A DNA stretch of 64,000 bases from Neomoorella sulfitireducens. GTDB lineage: Bacteria > Bacillota > DSM-521 > Neomoorellales > Neomoorellaceae. Position 1 is the stretch's first letter; every line of letters begins with the position of its first letter. Positions 35,633-44,200 of this stretch are shown one piece after another. Under the pieces are notes generated by a model, which saw only the letters and a list, made by a program, of their open reading frames with translations, did not search any database and was not told the origin of the DNA. Location of the stretch: the NCBI RefSeq assembly GCF_024733845.1, contig NZ_JANRHG010000002.1, positions 62,001 through 126,000 on the forward strand. Direction: 5' to 3'. A program made the translations under genes and the position numbers.

Positions 35633-35749
35633 ATGACACGAAAACCCGGGATGTCTTATACAGGGATTGTTAACATGAATAATTCAACCAAAGAAATAAC
35701 AGTTTATATAACCGTAGCCCCGGTGGTTAAAGACCTGGGTAAAGTATAA
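35633..35749 (+). CDS. Short open frame, possible gene fragment
   Basis: 38 codons. A stretch such as SYTGIVNMNNSTKEITVYITVAPVVKDLG looks like protein-coding beta-strand sequence but has no recognised family or good ribosome site. Probably a remnant of a larger gene. Confidence 0.25.
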   Translation: MTRKPGMSYTGIVNMNNSTKEITVYITVAPVVKDLGKV

Positions 35750-35766
35750 AATCGGGGGGGCGAAGG

Positions 35767-36357
35767 GTGAATAGATGGTCATTTACTTCAGGAATTTTTA
35801 TCCTTATGGTAGTAATATCAGCTTTTCTCGTAAAAGAAGTTATACATTTAAACACGCTAAATACAGAGATGAGAAACGCTCTTAGAGAAACAACATGGCG
35901 TATTCTGCATAGTAGTCTAGAGGAAAGTATAGAGGGTATTGAGCAGGTAGTTTCCGCTTCCGGCTCTGATGCAAAATCTCAAGTTGGAACTGGCCTGGCT
36001 TTGGCTGAAGGAGCGATAGCAACAATCAGCCGGATACGGCTAGAAGATAGATTGGATAAAATTCAACCCGTTGCCGGGTACCAGTCCAACGATATTTCCT
36101 ACGTTATTCAAGTCCTTGAACGGGGACGGACCGCTCTCCGGTCAGAAAGATATAAACTGACAACAAGGGACGCCAAAGATCTGGGTAATTATACAAAGCA
36201 ATGGAAAAAAGTTATTGAAGACCTCAGAATTGTGGAGGCCTTTTGCGAAAATGCCTTGTTCAACACTGAAGGGGAGAAAAGTGATCTATGGGAGACAGGG
36301 CACAAGGCCGTGCGCGAACTCGATCAATTTTTCTCTAGCCTGAAAGAAGGTAGCTGA
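35767..36357 (+). CDS. Membrane-anchored coiled-coil protein of unknown function
   Basis: 196 residues. One N-terminal transmembrane helix (about 7-24) and then long amphipathic helices (about 25-190) with many charged residues. I do not recognise the family. GGGGGGGCGAAGGG precedes the start. AT-rich. A further frame without a start codon continues after it to a stop at 36543 (SLYDNVVCLVSVWTFGSYNN), which looks like a decayed gene piece. Confidence 0.55.
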   Translation: MNRWSFTSGIFILMVVISAFLVKEVIHLNTLNTEMRNALRETTWRILHSSLEESIEGIEQVVSASGSDAKSQVGTGLALAEGAIATISRIRLEDRLDKIQPVAGYQSNDISYVIQVLERGRTALRSERYKLTTRDAKDLGNYTKQWKKVIEDLRIVEAFCENALFNTEGEKSDLWETGHKAVRELDQFFSSLKEGS

Positions 36358-36590
36358 ATACGCTACTATCCCTTTAGCCACATACATTAATGATGGTAAA
36401 AGCCTCTATGATAATGTGGTGTGTTTGGTAAGTGTTTGGACTTTCGGTTCTTATAATAACCCTGCGAGTCTATATGACGCTTTTGGAATATGGATGAAGA
36501 AAACGTCGGGCGGGACACCGACGGGACAAGTTTTTGAATTCTGAAGGGTCCGCTGTTTACTGGACTAGCTGGCTTCTAAGCAGCTTGATA

Positions 36591-36626
36591 AACAAAAACC
36601 CCGGGCCAGGAGATCCCGGCCCGGGG
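36591..36626 (-). terminator. Terminator of the PKD gene
   Basis: A 9-bp GC stem (36599-36607 with 36618-36626) is followed on the minus strand by TTTTTGTT (36598-36591), just past the stop at 36635. The gap 36358-36590 otherwise holds only the degenerate open frame mentioned for the preceding gene. Confidence 0.8.
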
Positions 36627-36634
36627 TAAGTAAC

Positions 36635-36958
36635 TTACCAGCTTTCGGTCTGTATTATCAGCCTCTTCAAGATGTGCCCGCGCACCTCAAAATTGTAATA
36701 CGCCTCCTTTGCTATACCACTCCTGTAACCTATCACCTTAACCGTATACCAGCCGTCGTCCGGCCAGCGGCCCTCCTGTTCCTTATCAGGGATCAGGTAG
36801 GTGTACTCCCAGGCTTCCCGGGATGAGTTATAGGTCATCCATGCTTCAAAGGGCTGCCAGCCGGCAGGCAAATTGCCGGTGGGTATAATAACCTTCATGG
36901 CATCGATGGCCACCTTCTGCCCGTCACTTGGCCGGTGGGCGCTGGCCCGGACGATCAT
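36635..36958 (-). pseudogene. C-terminal piece of the PKD-repeat surface protein
   Basis: 107 residues that continue the upstream PKD protein in another frame. The previous frame ends in PGFAVRVDGVSTSRRSAAGT; adding one base near 36985 yields VDGV...QPAERGRNMIVRASAHRP and joins this piece. It looks like a beta-sandwich C-terminal domain. Alone it has no proper start. Confidence 0.65.
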
Positions 36959-39237
36959 GTTCCGGCCGCGCTCCGCCGGCTGGTGGATACCCCGTCCACC
37001 CGGACCGCAAAGCCCGGCTCCACCCTCACCGTAGCCTTGGTGGTGGCCATGGCGTCATGGCTGTCGATGACCGTCAGCTCAAAGGTCCAGGTACCTGCCT
37101 GGTCATCTTTTGGCACCACCCCTAACCGCAGGAAGCCCGCCTCGCCCCGGTACTGGCTAATAGGCCCGGTCCAGCCGCCGTTAGGGGATTTGTACCGCCA
37201 GAGGAAGGCCTTGATATAGTCGCCCGGGTCGGGGTCGAAAGAGCCGGTGCCCAGGGCGGAGAGGGTTTCCCCCGTGTACCCGGGATTGGGGTTAAAGCTT
37301 ATGGCGGCCACCGGCGGCCGGTTGGGCAGCTGGTTCTCCACCACCACCTGGCCCGTATACGGGTCGGACCACAACCCGTGCTGGTCCTGCACCCGTAAAG
37401 TAACCTGGTAGGTGCCGGGGTTGGCCCAGGAAATCCCGGTTACATTCCGAGTCGTGCGCGTACCTATGCCCTGGACCGTCCACTCCCAGGCCGTGATGTC
37501 ATCCCCGTCGGGGTCGTAGCTGGCATCCATAAGGGTCACCTGCTCGGTCTTGCCCGCCGGGTTGGGCCAGGCCTGGAAGTAGGCCACGGGCTTCCGGTTC
37601 TGCACAGTGATACTCCTGATCGCCCAGTCGCTCCAGGCGCCCAGGAAATCCTGGACTCTCAGCCGCACTTCTACATTACCTGGATCAGTGAAATACGCCG
37701 GGGGCTCCGCGGAAGTTATCCACTCCCCGCCGTCCACCCGGTACTGCCACTGCCAGGAGCGGATACCCTTCTTCCCTTCCGGGTCCGTGGACTGCAGGTC
37801 AGGGTCGTAAGAAATGTCCTGGTACGCCACCTGCCGGCCGATCACCGGGTTGGACGGCGTGACGGTGAAGCCCGCTACCGGCTTCCTGTGGACGTGGACC
37901 TTCATCTCCGCCCACTGGGACCATTTACGGCCGGCGTCGACATGGTTCCAGTAAGGTGAATTGGGCGGCTGGTCCTGGACCCGGAATTTCACCGTGTAGG
38001 TGCCGGGCTTGGCGAAGGAGTTAAGGGGCTGCGCAAAGGTCTTCCGGTGCACATCGGTATTGAGGCCCAGGGAGTTGCTGAGGTTATAGCCCATGAGGTG
38101 GCCGGGGTCGTGCTCGTAGTACCAGACCCGGTTTACTATGGCATCTGCTTCCCGGTCGTTTTCCACAGACGTGGTGACAAACCGCTGGTTGACCAGGACT
38201 ACATTGGCCAACATGTCCTTCTGGCCGATGTAATCAATAATGTAGCTGGCTATCTCGTCGAGGTCGGAGGCCGCGTCGTTGATGGTGAATACGATATCCC
38301 TGCCGATCTCGTTGACGATCTGGGCGCACTGGCTGGAATTACCGCTCCCGGCTTCGGCTATCAGCCCGGCATTGTTGCTCTTCATGTAACTCACAAACTG
38401 CGCCCTCTGGGCGTAGTCCTGGAACGCGGCATTATTCATGAGGACAACAAACCGGGTGACGCCGGGACGCCAGGACGTTCCCAGGGCAACCTCCTGGAGT
38501 TTCGCCAGCGTCGGGGGGTAGTTCAACGTATAGGTCAGCTCCCAGGTGCCGGAATGGGTGCCGTGAACCCGCACGGTGTCCGCATCAACCTGAGTTAAGG
38601 TGCGGTAAGGTGTCCTCCCGTCGGTATTGGTCTTGATTAGCTCCACCTTGCCGTCGTAGTAGTCCCACGTCTGGGTGGAAGTATACCCATCATCATCGGC
38701 GACGTAGTACTTCACGTGAATGACCCCGTTGGCGTCCACCCAGATGGTCCGGTAAGAATTATCATGGCCGCAGGAGAAATTGGTGACGATCTGCCCGTTG
38801 TTGTCCACGGTCACGCCGTAACTGTAGCTATGGCCGCTGGCATGGAGGTCGATGTCGTGCCCCCCGTAAGACACCGTCCTCAAGGCCATCACGTAGTTGC
38901 CGCTCTGGTCCCGCCGCTCCACGTGGAAGCCGCCGCCGTTGCGCTGGACGTACACCTTATAGAGGGGAGCCGCCGGGTCGCCGATAAGGTAGATATAGTA
39001 GTTTGATTGATCTTCCCGGGTGACGCTGCCCGTGCTCATGGCATCGTTCTGGTAGGCTTTAGCGTCGATGCCGTATTCCGCCAGCTTCCCCAAAAAGCCG
39101 GGCAGACCGGCATTAAAAGCGTTCAGGTAATCCCTTTTGTTATCAATCTGCCCCAGCACGAAGAGGATGTCCGCTTTGGGCTCGGGGCGGCTGGTGCCGA
39201 TGCCCACGTAAGGCGGCAGGTTCTGGACATTGATCAC
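36955..39237 (-). CDS. PKD-repeat surface/pilus-associated protein, central part
   Basis: 760 residues. Residues 1-400 hold a von Willebrand-like region (ADILFVLGQIDNKRDYLNAFNAGL...RFVVLMNNAAFQ...DIVFTINDAASDLDEI) with an aromatic-rich insert. Residues about 395-745 hold at least three PKD repeats with GTYTVKFRVQDQ, SYDPDGDDITAWEW and GTYQVTLRVQD motifs. Likely secreted, acting with the Tad pilus. The GTG start is not convincing; the upstream PKD frame reads into it through one in-frame TGA (39286-39288), so this is one damaged gene. Confidence 0.7.
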   Translation of the reverse strand: MINVQNLPPYVGIGTSRPEPKADILFVLGQIDNKRDYLNAFNAGLPGFLGKLAEYGIDAKAYQNDAMSTGSVTREDQSNYYIYLIGDPAAPLYKVYVQRNGGGFHVERRDQSGNYVMALRTVSYGGHDIDLHASGHSYSYGVTVDNNGQIVTNFSCGHDNSYRTIWVDANGVIHVKYYVADDDGYTSTQTWDYYDGKVELIKTNTDGRTPYRTLTQVDADTVRVHGTHSGTWELTYTLNYPPTLAKLQEVALGTSWRPGVTRFVVLMNNAAFQDYAQRAQFVSYMKSNNAGLIAEAGSGNSSQCAQIVNEIGRDIVFTINDAASDLDEIASYIIDYIGQKDMLANVVLVNQRFVTTSVENDREADAIVNRVWYYEHDPGHLMGYNLSNSLGLNTDVHRKTFAQPLNSFAKPGTYTVKFRVQDQPPNSPYWNHVDAGRKWSQWAEMKVHVHRKPVAGFTVTPSNPVIGRQVAYQDISYDPDLQSTDPEGKKGIRSWQWQYRVDGGEWITSAEPPAYFTDPGNVEVRLRVQDFLGAWSDWAIRSITVQNRKPVAYFQAWPNPAGKTEQVTLMDASYDPDGDDITAWEWTVQGIGTRTTRNVTGISWANPGTYQVTLRVQDQHGLWSDPYTGQVVVENQLPNRPPVAAISFNPNPGYTGETLSALGTGSFDPDPGDYIKAFLWRYKSPNGGWTGPISQYRGEAGFLRLGVVPKDDQAGTWTFELTVIDSHDAMATTKATVRVEPGFAVRVDGVSTSRRSAAGT

Positions 39238-39285
39238 ACATTCGCTGGCCGGTTTAGAATTCGTATCCGCCTGGAGGCCGGGGTT

Positions 39286-40190
39286 TCACCTCCCCCATCC
39301 GTACCACTCTTCCTGGACCGTAAGGGTCAATTTATAGCGGCCGGTCTGGTAGAAGACCAGCCGGGGATTGGGGTCGTTGCCGGAGCTTTGAATGATACGG
39401 GCGCTCTTATTGCTATCGGCGGCGGTAATAGTTTCATCCTCGCCGTCCCCGAAGATCCCGTTGTTGTTCTTGTCGTAAACAAGGGTCCAGGTCCTCCGGG
39501 AGATGCGGTCTTCAAAGGCGTCCGGCATGGGCAGCTGCGACTGGTCGTAGACGGTGAGGCTGAAGTTGTCCACCTTATTGCGCACCGCACCAGTCGATAC
39601 CCAGAAGTCCGCTTCAGGCGGCTGGTCGGGCAGCACCTCAATAGTCTCTTCGGCCCACTCTGACTTGTTGCCGCCGGAATCCGTCACCCGAAGCCTCACC
39701 TTCCACGTGCCGGGTGAGTTGAACATTTGGTCAGGCGGCGGGTCATTCTTGGGGTAGCGCTGCACCCCGGACCACTTCAAGGTACCGTCCGGCCGATAGA
39801 TCTGCCACTCGTTCTGGTCCCACTGGATGGTCCTGCCGCCCCCGGCCGTGCTGCCGTCGCCGCTGATAGTAACCTCCCGGCCGGCCAGGATGCGCCCCGG
39901 GTTAACCGATATGTCCGCCACCGGGGGAGCCGCGGCTACCACCACCGATTTGGTCTTGCTGTCGCTGTCCCCGTCCTGATCCGTCACCGTCAGGGTTATC
40001 TTATAGGTCCCGGCCGCCGGCCAGCTTGCGCTAACCGTCCTGCCGGTCCTCTGCCCTATCCCCTGGATGTCCCACTCCCAGGAGACGATTCTCTCGCCGT
40101 TGTCCTCGCCCGGGTGCTCCGATGCGTCACGCAAGGTCACGCTCTCGTTTTCCTCCGGGTTGGGGTAAGAATCAGGACGTGCCGATAGAA
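39286..40190 (-). pseudogene. N-terminal PKD piece of the same surface protein, lacking its true start
   Basis: The open frame runs from about 40190 (SYPNPEENESVTLRDASEHPG, the middle of a PKD repeat) to the TGA at 39286. The PKD motifs SWEWDIQGIGQRTGRTV and GTYKITLTVTDQDGDSD are clear. No signal peptide or start is left: the frame begins inside the 3' end of the second pilin gene, which suggests a deletion joined the two. Confidence 0.65.
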
Positions 40191-40351
40191 TTAATCTTGG
40201 AAACTATCTCAGTGAATTTGGTGCCTATGGTCGTAGCCAGGGCGAGAATGAAAGGCGAGATCGTGAGCACGAAGAGAATGATCCATAAGGCATTCTCAAT
40301 AAAACTGGAGCCGCGCTCGTCGGCAAGTACCCCCCTGATAAATCCGGTCAC
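40172..40351 (-). CDS. Flp-type pilin 2
   Basis: 59 residues. Leader-like DERGSSFIENALWII with the class-III prepilin cleavage Gly and Glu at +5, followed by a hydrophobic helix. GTG start overlaps the TGA of pilin 1 (GTGA), so coupled. The last codons overlap the truncated PKD frame, so its C-terminus may be altered. Confidence 0.72.
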   Translation of the reverse strand: MTGFIRGVLADERGSSFIENALWIILFVLTISPFILALATTIGTKFTEIVSKINSIGTS

Positions 40352-40548
40352 TGGCCTATGTTGGGCACCTGCACATTGGTAATGCTCTGCTTGATCTGGT
40401 CCAGCTTCGGCGAGACCCCATGGCTGGCCAGGACATACCCCGCACCCGCCACCAGGAGCACCACCACAATGATCCATAAGGCGTTCTCGATAAAGCTGGA
40501 ACCCCTTTGGTCGCGCAGGGGCTTCAAGAAGTTTTTTACAAAACCCAT
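40348..40548 (-). CDS. Flp-type pilin 1
   Basis: 66 residues. DQRGSSFIENALWIIVVVLLVAGAGYVLA: short basic leader, cleavage after Gly, Glu in the mature start and a hydrophobic assembly helix, as in Flp/TadE-like pilins. The leader plus first residues are almost identical to pilin 2, a tandem duplication. GGAGG lies 13 bases upstream. Confidence 0.8.
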   Translation of the reverse strand: MGFVKNFLKPLRDQRGSSFIENALWIIVVVLLVAGAGYVLASHGVSPKLDQIKQSITNVQVPNIGQ

Positions 40549-40588
40549 GTTTCACCGCATACCTCCTTCCCGGCACGCCCTGATATAA

Positions 40589-40614
40589 ATAAAAAAGCAC
40601 GGCAATTCCCGCGC
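40589..40614 (-). terminator. Hairpin with T-run between the DUF5714 gene and the pilins
   Basis: On the minus strand AAGCGCGGG...CCGTGCTT followed by TTTTTT. It would terminate transcription coming from the DUF5714 gene before the pilins. Confidence 0.6.
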
Positions 40615-40619
40615 TTGAT

Positions 40620-40730
40620 AAACCTTAAACCGCATAATCCCGCACATAATCCGGCGCCAAAAATAGGGATGGCGGAGGCTATTCCGGCAAACAATTATCT
40701 GGCAGCGAAACAGATTTTGAACCCGTTATA
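40620..40730 (-). pseudogene. Decayed duplicate of the DUF5714 gene 3' end
   Basis: The stretch 40669-40716 aligns with 41009-41056, the 3' end of the DUF5714 gene, with scattered substitutions (shared GGGATGGCGG, CCGGCAAAC, CTGG.AGC). On the minus strand the translations also agree: NLFRCQIIVCRNSLRHP against NLPCSQAIVCRDSHRHP. The rest of the 40731-40965 gap shows no gene; a TTGACA and TATAAT pair near 40800 is only 8 bp apart and is not a promoter. Confidence 0.5.
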
Positions 40731-40965
40731 GGCAAGATATATAATCATTTGCCGGTATTTTTGGCGGCCGCCAGTCCAGCCGGTAGGCCCCATATATTTG
40801 ACATCTAGTGGTATAATAGAACTTATCAGGAAAGAAAGGGAAGAACTCAAAACGCGTAATAAGAAAATTGTGTAACCCTGCCTCGATATCCTGGCCATTA
40901 CCCAATCCTCATTTCCGCCCGACATTACCGGGCCAGCTATAGAGTTGCCGCAGCAAGCCGCCCAC

Positions 40966-41742
40966 CTACACCGGATAATAACTGCACTTATTCCCCCGGC
41001 AACCGTGGGGATGGCGGTGACTATCCCGGCAAACTATTGCCTGGGAGCAAGGCAGGTTAATGTCCAGGTATTCTCTGGCAAGCTGGCAGCCCAGCCGCAA
41101 AGCTGTACGCACAAAGTTTTTACAACAGCAGGGGCCTGTCTGGTTGGCGATAGCTTCAACAACCCGCGAGACAACGTGCATGGTGGCAGCGGTTTCCCGG
41201 TCCTTCGGGCAGGCCGCGCCCAGGATAACGCTGAAAGATGCACCCATGGCGACGGCCACGCCGCAAACGCCGGTCAAACCGCAATACGCGCCGATTGCCT
41301 GTTTCCGTGTCCTGTTTAACGCCTCGGCTATCTGTTCATCTGTAACTCGAATTTCCCCGTGATTCCTTATGGCAGCAAGAAATGCCCCGGTTGCAACCCA
41401 GGCATGTTCGCATCCCAGCATAGGGAGGGAGGTGCCCCTTATTATTCCTTCGGCTATGTCTAAGGGATCGGCACTTGTTGCGGCTAGCGCCAAGTTTAGG
41501 ATGGATTCAAAAGCCCCTTTGCCATGGCAATCTTCGCAGACGTAATGACCCGCGGGGCAACAAACATTCCCAACCTCTTCCTTCCCGCAGACTGCACAAG
41601 TCAATACTCTTCCCTGAGAAAGATATTCTAAAGGTGCACCACAGACCAAGCAGTTTTCCGTATAGGTTTCTTCCTGGCGTTGACCAACGCCCTCCGTTGT
41701 TCCTCAGCAGCCGCCGCTACCTGATTTTCTATAATCTTCCAT
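40966..41742 (-). CDS. DUF5714 protein, probable selenoprotein (UGA recoded at codon 13)
   Basis: A 258-residue frame if UGA (41704-41706) is read as selenocysteine. It starts at ATG 41742 with GGGGG 8 bases upstream and reads MEDYRKSGSGGC-U-G, then on in frame to CLVCGAPLEYL (31-41). The rest is DUF5714: CAVCGKEEVGNVCCPAGHYVCEDCH, GCEHAWVATGAFL, YCGLTGVCGVAVAMG and GPCCCKNFVRTAL. A GGCGUU-GGUC-AACGCC hairpin lies just after the UGA. The many cysteines suggest metal or redox chemistry. Without recoding, translation would need an unsupported TTG at 41649. Confidence 0.8.
41676..41706 (-). promoter_or_regulatory. Bacterial SECIS-like element with its UGA codon
   Basis: UGA at 41704-41706 is followed after 12 nt by a perfect 6-bp stem (minus strand GGCGUU/AACGCC, 41691-41686 and 41681-41676) with loop GGUC. 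The loop starts 18 nt after UGA, inside the 16-37 nt range known for bacterial SECIS elements, and GGUC is also the core of the E. coli fdhF loop. Confidence 0.75.
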
Positions 41743-42008
41743 CTGCTATACCCCCGTGTTCTTAAACTTATGGTCTATCTTTCGCGAAAGTAATTGTTTT
41801 TCCTGCAACTATACCACTTCATCTCGATTTCCCCTCTACTGGGGTTACTTCCAGAAACCCGTGAAAACTACTCTTTTACTTTGTTCCTGGAATATGAACG
41901 CTTAGGGACCCCAATTATCTATAGGGCTGAAATTATGAACTAAGGGAGATATCTGCAGGCGAAAGCCCCAGTGAAAATTTATACTTGGAAGGTGGGATTA
42001 TCTCCGTA

Positions 42009-42185
42009 ATGGCAATTAAAAGGAAAAAGTACACGTCAACCAACTGCCTTATCTCTGGTGACAATCACTCGTTGGCCCTTGGGAAATATGAAGGGATCCC
42101 AATAATCACTCCGGGGCAGTTCTTAGAGATAATTTTTCATAACCTTTCTGTATTAACGGAGGTTGGCGGGTTATGCCTGAACTGA
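42009..42185 (+). pseudogene. PIN-domain toxin, C-terminal fragment
   Basis: About 58 codons. The segment CLISGDNHSLALGKYEGIPIITPGQFLEII is the last strand-helix unit of PIN ribonucleases, with the conserved SGD...L metal-site Asp. The N-terminal two thirds are missing. The 3' end overlaps the nadE start by 13 bp. The sequence between 41766 and 42008 shows no clear feature. Confidence 0.6.
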
Positions 42186-43069
42186 GAAATGGCCTCGCCT
42201 TGAATCCCGCTGAGGCGGCTCAAAAAATCTGCACTTTCATTTCCGACAAGGTGACTGGAGCTAAAGCCCGGGGAGTAGTGGTAGGTATAAGTGGCGGGCT
42301 GGATTCGGCAGTAGTGGCATTTTTGTGTGTCAGGGCTCTGGGGCCGGAGCGGGTGACAGGCCTTTTTCTCCCCGAACGGGACACCGCCCCGGAGAGTGCC
42401 GGCGACGCCCGGTCGGTGGCGGAAAAAACCGGAATTGCGCTTGACACTATCGATCTTACCCCGGCTCTTACGGCGCTCGGGTGCTACAGCGGGAAAGTTG
42501 CCAGCACTTTAAAAAATAAAATAGTCGGCCCCATTGCCTTCGGATTTATAAAGACCACAGCACGTAAAAGCCCCTTTGAACTCACACTGGCACCGGAAAG
42601 TACAGTGGTAAAGGAAACGGTGGCTTTTTTCCGCCTGAAACATCGCCTACGCATGTGCACCCTATATCACCGCGCAGAGAAAGAAGGAATGCTTGTAGCC
42701 GGATGCCTCAACCGTACGGAACAGCTCACGAGCTTTTTTGTCCGCTACGGCGATAGTGCGGCCGATCTTGCCCCCATCCTGCCGCTTTACAAAACCCAGG
42801 TGCGGGCCCTGGCAGCTTACCTGGAAGTGCCGCAGCCCATTATCGACCGCCCGCCCAGCCCTGATCTAATTCCCAGCATCACTGATGAAATGGCCCTCGG
42901 GGTTACCTACGAGGTGCTGGACCTTATACTGGTTGGCCTCGAAAGCGGAATGGATCACGCAGGCATTGCTTCGGCAACAGGGGTAGCCCCGGACCTGGTA
43001 GCAAAAATTAAGAGCATAGTTTCCCGGGCTCAAACCCTCAAGCATGACCCGCCGTACCCGCTTCTTTAA
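42173..43069 (+). CDS. nadE: NAD+ synthetase
   Basis: A 298-residue PP-loop enzyme that amidates nicotinic acid adenine dinucleotide to NAD+. The pyrophosphate loop GISGGLDSAVV (38-48) is exact; RTEQLTSFFVRYGDSAADLAPILPLYKTQVRALA is the conserved substrate-binding part, and SPDLIPSITDEMALG follows. No glutaminase domain, so it is the ammonia-dependent form. An insert around 100-150 is unlike standard NadE, so some divergence is possible. GGAGG lies 10 bases upstream. Confidence 0.9.
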   Translation: MPELRNGLALNPAEAAQKICTFISDKVTGAKARGVVVGISGGLDSAVVAFLCVRALGPERVTGLFLPERDTAPESAGDARSVAEKTGIALDTIDLTPALTALGCYSGKVASTLKNKIVGPIAFGFIKTTARKSPFELTLAPESTVVKETVAFFRLKHRLRMCTLYHRAEKEGMLVAGCLNRTEQLTSFFVRYGDSAADLAPILPLYKTQVRALAAYLEVPQPIIDRPPSPDLIPSITDEMALGVTYEVLDLILVGLESGMDHAGIASATGVAPDLVAKIKSIVSRAQTLKHDPPYPLL

Positions 43070-43331
43070 CGGCCGATACTCTATCTAATAACTTTGGTTT
43101 TTTGTTGGCGGCAAACGAAAAGCATTACCCCATCCTAGACCCTTCAGTAAGGACTATTCCTAACAATATCCCTGAGTAAAACTGCGACTGACACTACCTC
43201 TTAGTCACTTCTGTATGCAAGCGTTTATCCAGTTCCTCTAAAAAATTTGTCCATGTATATCAACTTGTTCCCCTCCAGGGTACGAAAGCATATTTTGTAA
43301 TGTAAAATGCTGGATTGGAGGGGAACCAAAA

Positions 43332-44039
43332 GTGAACAATCAGGAAGACTTTCGCCAGGTACCACCTTGTCCCGGTGGCACGGTATATACCATCCGGCCC
43401 GGTGATTCTCTTTTTAGCCTTGCACGCCGTTTTAACACGACTGTGGAAGCAATCATGGCAGCCAACCCGGGAATAGTTCCTACCAACCTGCAATTAGGCC
43501 AGCAGATTTGTATTCCCGTAGCTACAACAGGGCCGTGTCCGGGCGGTTTCCTCTACGTTATCCAGGCAGGAGATACGTTTTACAGTATTGCAAGACGTTT
43601 CGGCATCGTTGTCGATGCGCTTGCCGCTGCCAACCCCGGGGTAGACCCCAACAATTTGCAGATAGGACAGCAGATCTGTGTTCCTGCCCCGGCTCCCCCG
43701 GCCCCTTGCCCCAACGCTACTTATACAATAAGACCCGGGGACACATTCTTTGACATTGCCCGGCGTTTCGGGTTCACCCTTGAAGCGATTTTAGCTGCCA
43801 ACCCCGGAGTAGACCCCAACAATCTCCAGGTAGGACAAGTAATTTGTTTGCCCCTGTCTCCGGGCGGCGGGCCTATTCCCTGCCCCGGCGGACAAATTTA
43901 TGTAGTTCAGCCCGGTGACACACTCTTTTTGATTGCTCAACGCCACGGCATTCCTTTAAATACTCTTATTGCTGCTAATCCCCATATCGCCGATCCTGAT
44001 AGGATTCAGGTTGGTCAACCGGTTTGCATCCCGGGGTAA
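43332..44039 (+). CDS. Protein with four LysM repeats (spore coat/cell wall binding)
   Basis: 235 residues composed of four LysM units (about 16-60, 72-115, 128-172 and 186-233), each with YTI.PGDSLFSLARRF...NPGI...LQLGQQICIP. LysM binds N-acetylglucosamine polymers such as peptidoglycan. Proline-rich linkers separate the repeats; there is no signal peptide. Similar four-LysM proteins coat spores. GTG 43332 has GGAGGGG 8 bases upstream. The gap from 43070 to 43331 holds nothing recognised. Confidence 0.83.
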   Translation: MNNQEDFRQVPPCPGGTVYTIRPGDSLFSLARRFNTTVEAIMAANPGIVPTNLQLGQQICIPVATTGPCPGGFLYVIQAGDTFYSIARRFGIVVDALAAANPGVDPNNLQIGQQICVPAPAPPAPCPNATYTIRPGDTFFDIARRFGFTLEAILAANPGVDPNNLQVGQVICLPLSPGGGPIPCPGGQIYVVQPGDTLFLIAQRHGIPLNTLIAANPHIADPDRIQVGQPVCIPG

Positions 44040-44079
44040 AATCAGTGAAAGTTCTCTTACCCATGCTCTAAGGAAAAAT

Positions 44080-44101
44080 GCCCCCAGATTTATCTGGGGG
44101 C
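44080..44101. terminator. Hairpin after the LysM gene
   Basis: GCCCCCAGA (44080-44088) pairs perfectly with 44093-44101 around a TTTA loop. A T-run exists only on the minus strand, so termination on the plus strand may be weak. Confidence 0.55.
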
Positions 44102-44200
44102 TAATATGTGAAGCAGGAATATCTATTTCTGGGTAGAATTACAAATTATACTTCGTGCCCGAGGTTTTCCCCTGGTGAAGGATTATTAAAATGAGAAGTC

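Noticed and set aside
39286-39288. In-frame TGA inside the PKD gene as a second selenocysteine codon
   Set aside because: No hairpin of SECIS type follows, the context (R-stop-N) is not redox-like, the protein is extracellular and the gene has other breaks.
38047-39663. Long plus-strand open frames opposite the PKD gene
   Set aside because: They mirror the repeat-rich coding strand and have no ribosome sites or recognised domains.
40798-40820. TTGACA and TATAAT as a promoter
   Set aside because: The two hexamers are only 8 bp apart, far from the needed 16-18 bp.
41880-42008. A riboswitch before nadE
   Set aside because: No known NAD-related aptamer pattern or terminator was found, and a PIN fragment lies between.
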